Of a stretch of DNA of 45,233 bases, positions 16,893 through 24,148 are shown piece after piece. Position numbers and translations under genes: made by a program. Every line of letters starts with the position of its first letter. Within the stretch, counting starts at the first letter, position 1. The notes under the pieces were generated by a model. That model saw only the letters and a program-made list of their open reading frames with translations, had not been told where the DNA came from and made no database searches. Location of the stretch: contig NZ_NSDM01000031.1 in NCBI RefSeq assembly GCF_030852425.1, forward strand, positions 1-45,233, read 5' to 3'. This stretch comes from Saccharothrix longispora (GTDB taxonomy: Bacteria > Actinomycetota > Actinomycetes > Mycobacteriales > Pseudonocardiaceae).

Positions 16893-17730
16893 ACGTTCGC
16901 AGTGGGCGTTCATCCGAGGCGCCTGCGGCGCGCTCTTGATCACGTGTAGATCGTCGGCCTGGAAGACGGTGTCGAACGTCTGGCTGTACTTGCCGTCGCG
17001 GTCCCGGAGAAGGAAGCGTAGGGACTGCGTCCGGTGTCCGAGGTCGGCGGCGAGGTTCCTGGCCTGTTGCGTGGTCCATGCCTGGGTGGGGTGGGCGGTG
17101 AGGCCGGTGATGTGCAGGCGTCTGGTGCCGTGTTCGAGGAACGCGAGCGCGTACAGGCGTGTGCCGAGCACGGTGTCGAGGTGGAGGAAGTCGGCCGCGA
17201 TGATGCCCTGGGCCTGGGCGGTGAGGAACTCCCGCCAGGTCGGGCCATCACGGCGTGGTGCCGGGTCGATGCCGGCGTCGTGCAGAATCTGCCAGACCGT
17301 CGAGTAGGCGATCCGGTGTCCGAGACGGACAAGTTCGCCTTGGATCCGTCGAACCCCACCGAGGGTTCTCCCTGGCGGGCCGCAGCACAAGCGATCTGAT
17401 CGCCGCTCGTGTCGGTGGGCGTCCGGTACGTCGGCGCGTGGAGTAGTCCCACTTACGGGCTACGAATCTGCGATGCCAGGCGAGCAGGGTGCCCGGCGTG
17501 ACCGGGAAGATCTCCGGCCACCGACGGCGATCCACCAACCCGGACAGGGCGGCGAACCAGAATCGATCGGCGGGCTCGTAGCGGCCCGGACCCATGAGTT
17601 GCCGGCGCAGGACCGCGTTCTCGTGGCGCAGCACGAGCAGTTCGGCGTCCTTCGCCGCCTCGCTGTGCAACACCATCGACGGCACGGACAGCAGTTGCCG
17701 GGTCACCTTGAACAGCAGGGACACGATCAC
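16893..17730 (-). pseudogene. IS-C transposase, truncated and frameshifted
   Basis: The N-terminus at GTG 17730 (VIVSLLFKVTRQLLSVPSMVLHSEAAKDAELLVLRHENAVLRRQL) is better preserved than in copy 1. The frame shifts near 17350 between ARENPRWG and the RRIQGELVRLGHRIAYSTVWQILHDAGID segment. The core keeps DFLHLDTVLGTRLYAL and LRDRDGKYSQTFD (two Asp) and reaches RMNAHCER with the catalytic Glu, where IS3 begins. It is inactive as it stands. Confidence 0.75.
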
Positions 17731-17794
17731 CCGGACATGGTCTCAACGCGGCGACACCTCGCTCTACCAGCAGCGATGGTTTCCGAGCGGCACA
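16893..17794 (-). mobile_element. IS-C copy 2, left part missing
   Basis: The IS-C right end, CGAGCGGCACA, finishes at 17794. The left (C-terminal) part is cut off by the IS3 right end at 16892. It contains the broken transposase at 16893-17730. Confidence 0.7.
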
Positions 17795-17924
17795 GGGTGA
17801 CGAACCACCGGGCTCCGCAGGGGTGCCTGCAGCCGGTCTGCGGCCGTCTCCGGTCATCCTCGTGCGCTGACCGGCCCATGACTGTTACCCCGCCCAGGTG
17901 ACCTCCCTGGACCGGCGCTAGCAG

Positions 17925-20060
17925 TCAACGGCGGCGGTGGGGCCAGGGATGCTCGGAGGGCCGGTCGAACCTGCCACCTTCCAGTTGTCGCCGCACGCGG
18001 CGGGCGTCGGCCACGCGAAGTTGGTTGCGGTAGAGGACCAGCGCCTGCCGCCACGTGCGGTCGGCGTCGTCGGTGCGGCCGAGCGCATGCAGCACGTGGC
18101 CGGTTCGGTCGAGGGTGTCAGGGACGTGGTAGACGTCGCCGAGTTCCTGGTACAGGGCCAGCGCGCTGCGGAAGTGTTCGAGCGCGTCATGGTGGCGGTG
18201 GGTGCGGTGGGCGATGAATCCCAGTGTGTCCAGTGTGTCGGCAGCACCGCGGGGGTCGTAGTGGCTCAGTACCGGGTACGCCTCCCAGCACAGGTGTTCG
18301 GCTTCGTTGAACCGGCCGAGCAGGGCCGCACACCAGCCGGCGGCGTTGATCGCGTCGGCCACCCACAACGGTTCGCCGGTTCGGCGGAACAACTCCACCG
18401 CTTTCCGGGCGTGGTCGTACGCGGGTTCGAGGTGTTCCTGGTACTCGTACATCACCGAGACGATCCGGTGGACGAATCCCTGGCTGCCGATGTCGTCCTC
18501 GCGCTTGGCCTCGTGCAGGGCGCGGCCGAGATGGTGGCGTGCTTCGTCGAACCTTCCGACCTGGACGTAGGCGTGCCCGAGGTGCCGGTGCACGAGGGCG
18601 TCGACGACGGGATCCGGCCACCCCTCCGTTGCGCCCAGCGCGTAGACCCACGCTTGCAGGTCGTCGCCGAGCAGCCCGGACAGGCGGTGGTAGGCGCTCA
18701 TCGCCCACGCGAGCTGCCAGGTGGCCCAAGGGCTCGAGCTGTACTGCACGACCAGCAGGTGCCATAGGTTCCGGTGCTCGGCCGCGAACCACGCCAACGC
18801 TTCCATCCGGCTCGACAGCGGCTTGGGGCGACACGTCCGGGAGGGCGCTGGCAGTTCGATGTAGATGTCGTGCGGTTCAAGCAACCGCCGGGCCGCGTGG
18901 GCGGTGTGCGTGTGGAACTCCGTCAAGCGGTGCCAGGCCCCGTCTCGGGCAGGCTCTGTGATGTCGTGTCGTGCCCGGTCCTCGGCGAAGGCGTGGACGA
19001 GGTCGTGCGCGTGGTACCGGTCCGCGTCATCGCGCGTGAGCAATGACGACTGCTCCAAACCACGCAAGACGGTTCTGGCGTCGCGAACCGGTGTTCCGGC
19101 GAGCGCGGCAGCGGCCTCCACGCTGACGTCCGTGACCAGGATCAAGCCCAGCAGCGCGAACATCTCCGCGTGGCGCGGGTCCAGCGCGCGGTAGGACCAC
19201 GACAGCACCGCCTTCACATCGGTGCCCGGTTCACCGTCCTCCAGACCGTCGAGTCCGGCCTCGTGCAACTCGTCGACCACCGTGCTCAACGCCAACCGCG
19301 GGTGTGCTGCGGCCCGTCCCGCCACGACGCTCAACGCTAGCGGGAGGCCGCCACAGCAGCGCAACAATGCGTGGACGGCCTCGGGCTCGCAGGCGAGCCG
19401 GGCGGATCCAAGCCGTGCGGCCAGCAACGCACGCGCCTCCCTGTCGGGCAACGCGTCGAGCACGAGATGCCGGGCTCCGGCGGTGTTGATCAACTGACTC
19501 GGCCTGCGCCTGCTGGTGATCACCACGGTGCACGTCGGAGATCCGGGCAGCAGTGGCGTCACCTGGTCGGAGTCGGCCGCGTTGTCCAGGACGACCAGCA
19601 TCCGGCGCCGGGCTACCAGCGTCCGGAACAGCGCTGCCTGCGCGTACTCGTCGACTGGGATCGCAGCCGGGGGCACGCCGAGTGTGCCGAGGAAGCCCCG
19701 CGCGGCCGTCGCCGCCGTCAAGGGTTCGCCCTCGGGGGCGAACCCGCGCAGGTCGACGTAGAGCTGTCCGTCGGGAAACCGGTCCGATCGGCCGTGCGCC
19801 CAGTGCAGCACCAGGCAGGTCTTGCCGATGCCTCCGGCACCGCCGACCGAGGCGATCACGACCGTGTCGGCGGCGTCGGGGCGGAGTGCCTCGTCCAACG
19901 CGGCCAGGTCGTTCGTGCGGCCGACGAAGTGCGGTGGCCGTGCAGGCAGTTGGCGTGGCACGACGTCCTCGACACGCACGCCGACGTGCAGGTCCCCGCC
20001 CACCTGGACGACCGTCGAACCGGCTACTGCGACGGCGTGCTGGTGAGTCACGCGCGTCAC
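17925..20060 (-). CDS. NB-ARC/TPR STAND protein
   Basis: This 711-residue STAND ATPase has a short N-terminal motif STVVQVGGDLHVGV (15-28) and an NB-ARC domain with Walker A GGAGGIGKT (73-81), FPDGQLYVDLRGFAP, Walker B RRMLVVLDNA, TSRRRPSQL (sensor) and GGLPLALSVVAGRA. A winged-helix region (FALLGLI, ARTVLRGLEQSSLL, YHAHDLVHAFA) comes next, then C-terminal TPR-like repeats from about 450 with motifs such as VGRFDEARHHLGRALHEA and HHDALEHFRSALALYQELGD. It lacks the SARP DNA-binding domain of AfsR-type proteins, so it is more likely a signalling or defence switch. The GTG at 20060 is chosen; the frame stays open upstream into transposase DNA. Confidence 0.85.
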   Translation of the reverse strand: MTRVTHQHAVAVAGSTVVQVGGDLHVGVRVEDVVPRQLPARPPHFVGRTNDLAALDEALRPDAADTVVIASVGGAGGIGKTCLVLHWAHGRSDRFPDGQLYVDLRGFAPEGEPLTAATAARGFLGTLGVPPAAIPVDEYAQAALFRTLVARRRMLVVLDNAADSDQVTPLLPGSPTCTVVITSRRRPSQLINTAGARHLVLDALPDREARALLAARLGSARLACEPEAVHALLRCCGGLPLALSVVAGRAAAHPRLALSTVVDELHEAGLDGLEDGEPGTDVKAVLSWSYRALDPRHAEMFALLGLILVTDVSVEAAAALAGTPVRDARTVLRGLEQSSLLTRDDADRYHAHDLVHAFAEDRARHDITEPARDGAWHRLTEFHTHTAHAARRLLEPHDIYIELPAPSRTCRPKPLSSRMEALAWFAAEHRNLWHLLVVQYSSSPWATWQLAWAMSAYHRLSGLLGDDLQAWVYALGATEGWPDPVVDALVHRHLGHAYVQVGRFDEARHHLGRALHEAKREDDIGSQGFVHRIVSVMYEYQEHLEPAYDHARKAVELFRRTGEPLWVADAINAAGWCAALLGRFNEAEHLCWEAYPVLSHYDPRGAADTLDTLGFIAHRTHRHHDALEHFRSALALYQELGDVYHVPDTLDRTGHVLHALGRTDDADRTWRQALVLYRNQLRVADARRVRRQLEGGRFDRPSEHPWPHRRR

Positions 20061-20151
20061 CTTAGGGCGCTGTGAGGCGCGGCCAGCCGCAATCATGCGG
20101 CCCCGTCGAGAGGGGTCGGGATGGGGTGTCAGCTCGCTGGCGGATGTGTCG

Positions 20152-20211
20152 TGTGCCGTTCGAAAGTCATCGTTGCTGGCCAAGCGGCATGTTGTGCTCG
20201 TTGATGAGCCC
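20152..20211 (-). mobile_element. IS-C left-end fragment (60 bp)
   Basis: The fragment begins TGTGCCGTTCGAAAGTCATC, the inverse of the IS-C right ends at 6117, 17794 and 23992. It keeps a few C-terminal transposase codons (LINEHN-like) before another IS end starts at 20212. Confidence 0.6.
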
Positions 20212-20792
20212 TGTGCTCGCCGAAATGTCGTCCGTGCAGGTCGGGCAGCGTGATGGTGCTCGTTGAGGATGCCGCCAAGTCGTTGCCGTCGGCGGATGTT
20301 GAGGCGGGTGGCTGCTGCTCCCCTTGAATCCGTCGGTAGCCCCAGTCGGTGTTTCCGGGCTATCCGCTCGATCAACGCCACCACGGCATCGTCGACCGGT
20401 GGTCGCCCGATCCGGTTCGGGTGGGTCCACTTCTTCGCGACCGGTCGCCGGTGCCATCGCAGGACGGTGCCCGGCGTCACCAACCGGTGGTGTCGTAACC
20501 GGTCGGGTAGGCGTCGCGCCAACGCGGCGAGCACCACGCGATCGGCCCAATCCAGTCGCGGGCGAGGGCTGGCCCGGCGCAGCACGGCGACCTCATGCCG
20601 CAGCACCGGCAACTCCACGTCCCTGGCCGCCGCCGACCGACGGGGCTGGAACCAACCAGCCAACGAGCCAACGAGCCGGACGAAGATCAGGTACATCAGT
20701 CGTAACGCAATGCCTGGCCATCATGCCTCCACGGCTCATGGTGCGCGATCGCCGCAGCTCAACGCCCCAGCGCAGAGTTCTGGCACCTCACA
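20212..20792 (-). mobile_element. Hybrid IS: IS-A-type left end, IS-B right end
   Basis: The left end TGTGCTCGCC..GTGCAGGT is IS-A-like; the right end TGGCACCTCACA at 20792 is IS-B. Inside, a minus-strand frame from ATG 20696 reads the IS-B N-terminus (MYLIFVRLVGSLAG..DVELPVLRHEVAVLRR..VTPGTVLRWHR). It then jumps, after RIARKHRLGLPTDSRG, to the IS-A-type C-terminus TRLNIRRRQRLGGILNEHHHAA. The catalytic core is deleted. It is a small non-autonomous hybrid with both termini kept; the frame has no stop before the NB-ARC gene. Confidence 0.65.
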
Positions 20793-21529
20793 GGTTCCGG
20801 TGCGACTTCCGACGGTGTTGCGTTCGGGAACTCCGGCGATGTCTCGGGCCATGACTGCGGTGCCGGGCCGAACGCGCGTCGGGTGGCCCGGACGGCCAGG
20901 GCGGCGACGGTGGCGTTGGCTCCGCCGCCGATGACCGCGCCGATACCGAACGGGACTGCCCGGCCGAGCACGATGATCCCCTGCTTGGTGCCGTACTTGG
21001 TGACGAAGTTCTTGCCCAGGGCTTTGTTGATCTGACGCAGGGTCGCCATGGGCACCTTGTTGACGAGCTGGCGCCCCCAGTGCCGTCCGGTGCGCTCGGC
21101 GACCTTGCCGATGGTCGTGGAGCCGGACTCGCCGAGCAGGATTCCCATGACGAGGGTGCGGCGGCGTTCGATCTCATCGAGCCGGACCCCGTGGACCTCG
21201 GCTACCGAGAGCACGAACAGGGTGCTCAGTTCGAGCGAGGAGAAGAACTCGCCCGCGGAGAGCGCCAGCGCGATCCCGGTGCCGACTGCGGGTGCGGCCG
21301 CAGCGCCCCCGACCGCGGCGCCCGTGCCCGCCAGGGCGCTGACGTACATCCGCTCCAGGGTGCGGACGACCTCCTCCGGTGTCGCCTCAGGGTTGCGCTG
21401 ACGGGCCCGGGCGATGTTCCTGCGGACCAGCGGTGCCTGCAGGCCGATGGCCTTGTCCAGCAGGTCGAGGATCGGCTGACCCCGTCCGCTCGACGTCGGT
21501 AACGGTCCTTCGATGGCGTCAGAGTCCAC
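20759..21529 (-). CDS. EcsC-like membrane-associated protein
   Basis: This 256-residue protein resembles the EcsC family. It has a helical N-terminus (ILDLLDKAIGLQAPLVRRNIARARQR), Gly/Ala-rich hydrophobic stretches (SALAGTGAAVGGAAAAPAVGTGIALALSAGEFF), LDEIERRRTLVMGILLG, and a C-terminal VPFGIGAVIGGGANATVAALAVRATRRAFG, the usual last conserved block. GTG 21529 follows AAGGAG. The final residues (about PVRCQNSALGR) are encoded by the IS-B terminal repeat, which supplied a new stop codon. The conserved domain seems complete, so the protein may still work. The role of EcsC proteins in actinomycetes is unclear. Confidence 0.6.
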   Translation of the reverse strand: MDSDAIEGPLPTSSGRGQPILDLLDKAIGLQAPLVRRNIARARQRNPEATPEEVVRTLERMYVSALAGTGAAVGGAAAAPAVGTGIALALSAGEFFSSLELSTLFVLSVAEVHGVRLDEIERRRTLVMGILLGESGSTTIGKVAERTGRHWGRQLVNKVPMATLRQINKALGKNFVTKYGTKQGIIVLGRAVPFGIGAVIGGGANATVAALAVRATRRAFGPAPQSWPETSPEFPNATPSEVAPEPVRCQNSALGR

Positions 21530-21720
21530 ACCGAGCTCCTTGAGTCGTCATGTTGTTCGTCCAGTCTTGCACCGGGCGACCCGGGCTCCGCCGATCGTTC
21601 ACAGCCGCCGCGTCATGCTGCCAGGCGCTCGGGACGACCAGGCCGCTGCCCGTGACCTGCACGTCCGCCCGTGTCTTGGCCGAGCACGCCGCGTCAGCGT
21701 TGGCGCACCTCGAAAGCCCC

Positions 21721-21737
21721 CGTGGTGATCAACCACG
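21721..21737 (-). terminator. Possible terminator downstream of the zinc-ribbon gene
   Basis: CGTGGT-GATCA-ACCACG forms a perfect 6-bp stem 44 bp past the stop of the minus-strand operon (21781-23087). The rest of 21530-21780 holds no recognisable gene. No U-tract is present, so the assignment is weak. Confidence 0.3.
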
Positions 21738-21780
21738 ACAAATAGGGGACGGCTGACCCGAGCCGGGAACTGACAATCCC

Positions 21781-22428
21781 TCACGAGCGTGATTTCGCGC
21801 GGCCGGCCCCGACTCCGACCTGAGCCTTCGCTGGCGAACGATCACTGGGGGTGGTGAGGCCGTGTCGGTCGTCGTCGGTCCAGTCGGGGGAACGGCCGAC
21901 CTCGGCGCAGTGCTCGGCCCAGGTCTTGCGGCGCTGGGTCGAGGGCTGCTTCTCCACGCCCTGCGTGGCCGCCCTGGTCCAGTAGGTGACCTGGCCGTTG
22001 TAGCGCCAGGCGCCTGTCGCCGGCCCGTACTGGCTGAGCAGGGTGCCGGTGCGTTCCAGGCGGCCGAGGGCGACGCCGAAGCGGACGCTGGAGGCGGTGT
22101 AGGCGCGGGAGCCGAACATGGAGTGTCCCTGTTCGGCGACGTGCGCGGCGAACAGGTCGGGGAAGCGGGTGCGCAGACGGTGCTCGACGATCCCGTACTC
22201 CAGGAACGGGTCGTCGGGGTCGACGCAGCGGTCGAGCGGGTCGAGCAGGTCGTCGGTCACGCCTTCACGCACCTCGCTCGGCGGCTGGACCGCCTCGCGG
22301 GTGGTGAGCCACTCGTGGTCGCCGTGTGCCCGCCGGTTGGTGCAGCGGTATTGCAGCACGCCGTCGGGCAGCCTGCGGGGCGGCCGCACGTCGTCGGCGG
22401 TGAAGCACTTCGGGCAGGTGATGATCAC
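21781..22428 (-). CDS. Uncharacterised zinc-ribbon protein, partner of OGG-like gene
   Basis: This 215-residue protein starts at GTG 22428, with GGAGG upstream, and overlaps the preceding stop by 4 bp (GTGA). The N-terminus VIITCPKCFTADDVRPP followed by YRCTNRRAHGDHEW forms a likely zinc ribbon (C-x2-C, then Cys and His ligands). The rest contains a segment FGVALGRLERTGTLLSQYGPATGAWRYNGQVTYWT, which could be a winged-helix-like module, and a basic tail. I do not recognise a family. Operonic coupling with a glycosylase-like protein hints at DNA or RNA binding, by inference. Confidence 0.65.
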   Translation of the reverse strand: MIITCPKCFTADDVRPPRRLPDGVLQYRCTNRRAHGDHEWLTTREAVQPPSEVREGVTDDLLDPLDRCVDPDDPFLEYGIVEHRLRTRFPDLFAAHVAEQGHSMFGSRAYTASSVRFGVALGRLERTGTLLSQYGPATGAWRYNGQVTYWTRAATQGVEKQPSTQRRKTWAEHCAEVGRSPDWTDDDRHGLTTPSDRSPAKAQVGVGAGRAKSRS

Positions 22429-23087
22429 GGTCGGTCCTCCGGGGCGCCGGCGAAGAGGATGTGCTCGATCTCGTCGGGCGCGCGGTGGTGCTCCCGGGCC
22501 CAGCGGGCCAGCAGGTCGCAGTAGCGCTGGTAGGTGTGTGCCGGCCATGAGCCGGCGGGGTTCAGGGAGGCCCAGCCGCAGTGGTCGCGCAGCGCGGTGG
22601 CCACGACCCGGTCCAGGATCAGGCACGGGTGCTCCGGGGCGCCGCCTCCCGCGAAGTAGAGGAACTTCGTGGAGAACGACGGACCCAGCGACCGGATCGC
22701 GCTGTGGTTGTCGGGCCACAGCACCGCGTACGCGCCGGCGGGGTCGTGTCGTGCCCTGTCCGCTGCCTCGGTCAGGAGTCCCTCGGCGCGCGGCACGTCG
22801 GCGGCGATGCTGTCCAGCCTGCGGGCGTTCTGCCGCAGATGGCCGCCCGAGCCCCAAGCGAGGACCCGCCACAGCAACGTGAACACATCGCCGGCCGGCG
22901 CCCACACCTGGGCGCGGGTGAGCGTCGGCCCGACCGGCGGTGTGCCGGGCAGCCCGCGGGCACTGACCGCCTCGCGCCACCACTGCTCCCGGATGGCGAT
23001 CGCGTGGTCGCCGACGCTCACCCGGCGAGGATGAGAAGGGACCGCCCAGAGCGGCAACACCACCGTCGTCAGATCGGTCATCGACAC
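22425..23087 (-). CDS. 8-oxoguanine DNA glycosylase OGG-fold protein
   Basis: This 220-residue protein matches the actinobacterial OGG-fold family: VFTLLWRVLAWGSGGHLRQNARRLDSIA, then the hallmark IRSLGPSFSTKFLYFAGG, HPCLILDRVVATALRDHCGW, and the C-terminal HTYQRYCDLLARWAREHH. The L-G-P-x-F-x-T-K-F-L-Y-F motif is the clearest sign, with its Lys in a position where bifunctional glycosylases keep a catalytic lysine (inference). Substrate and activity of this family are not known to me; it is often found in mobile or defence contexts. The start is GTG 23087 or ATG 23081. It is followed with a 4-bp overlap by the zinc-ribbon gene. Confidence 0.72.
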   Translation of the reverse strand: MSMTDLTTVVLPLWAVPSHPRRVSVGDHAIAIREQWWREAVSARGLPGTPPVGPTLTRAQVWAPAGDVFTLLWRVLAWGSGGHLRQNARRLDSIAADVPRAEGLLTEAADRARHDPAGAYAVLWPDNHSAIRSLGPSFSTKFLYFAGGGAPEHPCLILDRVVATALRDHCGWASLNPAGSWPAHTYQRYCDLLARWAREHHRAPDEIEHILFAGAPEDRP

Positions 23088-23488
23088 ACCGCGTGCATCG
23101 CTGTCCGCTTCCTGCCGTTACCGGCCACGGCGGGGGTCCCTGCTGCCGAATCCTTCGCCACTTGACGACCGCCCATGTGTTCGACGGTCACAGCGGTCGA
23201 CATGAGCCCGCTGTGGGAGGGAGGTGGGAGGAAATTGGGAGAATTCGAGGTGGATGAGCAGGGGTGAACTGCGTTGAGGTGCGTTCGACTGCACCGTCAC
23301 GACCCGTGGGTTTGATGTTCTCCCAGGTCGGGGAAGATTTGGGCAATTCTGCGGGTTGAGTGCGCAACATATCGGTTGGTCAAGTGGTCGTCTCTTCAGG
23401 CTGGACTGAAGGCGACTCGTGGTTGCTGCACGACTATAGCGCCCTGCTCGGTGATGCCGTTCGAGGTGCTTGAGGGGCGGTTGAGGGC

Positions 23489-23662
23489 TCACGACGCGGC
23501 GTCGTGCGGCTGGCACCACTGGTGATCCTGGTGGTGGGTGTCGTCCGACTCCTCGGGCGGCGCGGTGGTCGCGGCGGCCATGATCGTGCCGATGTCGTGG
23601 TGTATCAGGCCCTTGAGCGTCAGAGCGGAGCGCAGTAACGGCTCGGGGCCGACGGTGGGCAT
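23489..23662 (-). CDS. Possible small protein (57 residues)
   Basis: ATG 23662 opens a frame MPTVGPEPLLRSALTLKGLIHHD.. ending DAAS at 23489. Third codon positions are almost all G or C, as in the real genes around it, which is the only support. The C-terminus is rich in His, Asp and Gln (DDTHHQDHQWCQPHD). There is no good ribosome binding site and no recognised family. Confidence 0.3.
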   Translation of the reverse strand: MPTVGPEPLLRSALTLKGLIHHDIGTIMAAATTAPPEESDDTHHQDHQWCQPHDAAS

Positions 23663-23968
23663 CGTCAACGTGGCGTCCCGGTTCGGACAGTGAGTGCCGG
23701 CCCGCGTGCCGCTCGGGCCTCGTCCAGGGTGGCCCCGGACAGGTCGTCGGTGTCACAGCGTAACCCCCGGCGGAATTGGCGCGCCCCTCGTGCGGCCGGA
23801 CGACCGCGGTGGCGGTCTCTGCCGGTCGTCGCTGGTGATCCGCCAGTCCACGCTGGGGAGCGCAGCCCCCTCGGATCGATGGCCGACCACGCGCGGGCCC
23901 TCGCGCTCGCACAGCAGCTGCATCAGCTCTCGCGGTCGCTCAGGACGCTGCTCATGGCTAATGACCTG

Positions 23969-23992
23969 CGACGATGACTTTCGAGCGGCACA
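23969..23992 (-). mobile_element. IS-C right-end scar
   Basis: CGATGACTTTCGAGCGGCACA ends at 23992 and matches the IS-C right ends at 6117 and 17794 and the inverse of the left end at 20152. No transposase sequence is attached, so only the terminus remains. Confidence 0.5.
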
Positions 23993-24090
23993 GGGTGGAG
24001 AACGCTGTGCGTGCGCGCGGCGCGGCTGAACGGGTGATCCGTTCGGCCATCACGGCGAAACCGTGGCCGGTTTGTGTCGTTCGCCTCCGC

Positions 24091-24118
24091 AAGAACTGCA
24101 TACCTGCATACAGTTCTT
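24091..24118. promoter_or_regulatory. Inverted repeat before the NTPase operon
   Basis: The perfect 8-bp arms AAGAACTG (24091) and CAGTTCTT (24111) enclose a 12-bp spacer holding the repeat GCATAC-CT-GCATAC. The site ends 30 bp before the GTG start at 24149. Its form suits a dimeric repressor; the regulator is not identified. Confidence 0.5.
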
Positions 24119-24148
24119 CGATCCCGCATTTCGTGGAGGAGGCCAACG

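Larger units (their letters stand above)
23088..24148. other. Sparse region upstream of the NTPase gene
   Basis: This stretch of about 1 kb has no large credible gene. It contains the upstream region of the OGG-like operon, one possible small gene (23489-23662), a short plus-strand open stretch at 23880-23978 (MADHARALALAQQLHQLSRS..) that ends where an IS-C end begins and may be a cut-off gene start, the IS-C end itself, and an inverted repeat just before the NTPase gene. Confidence 0.4.
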
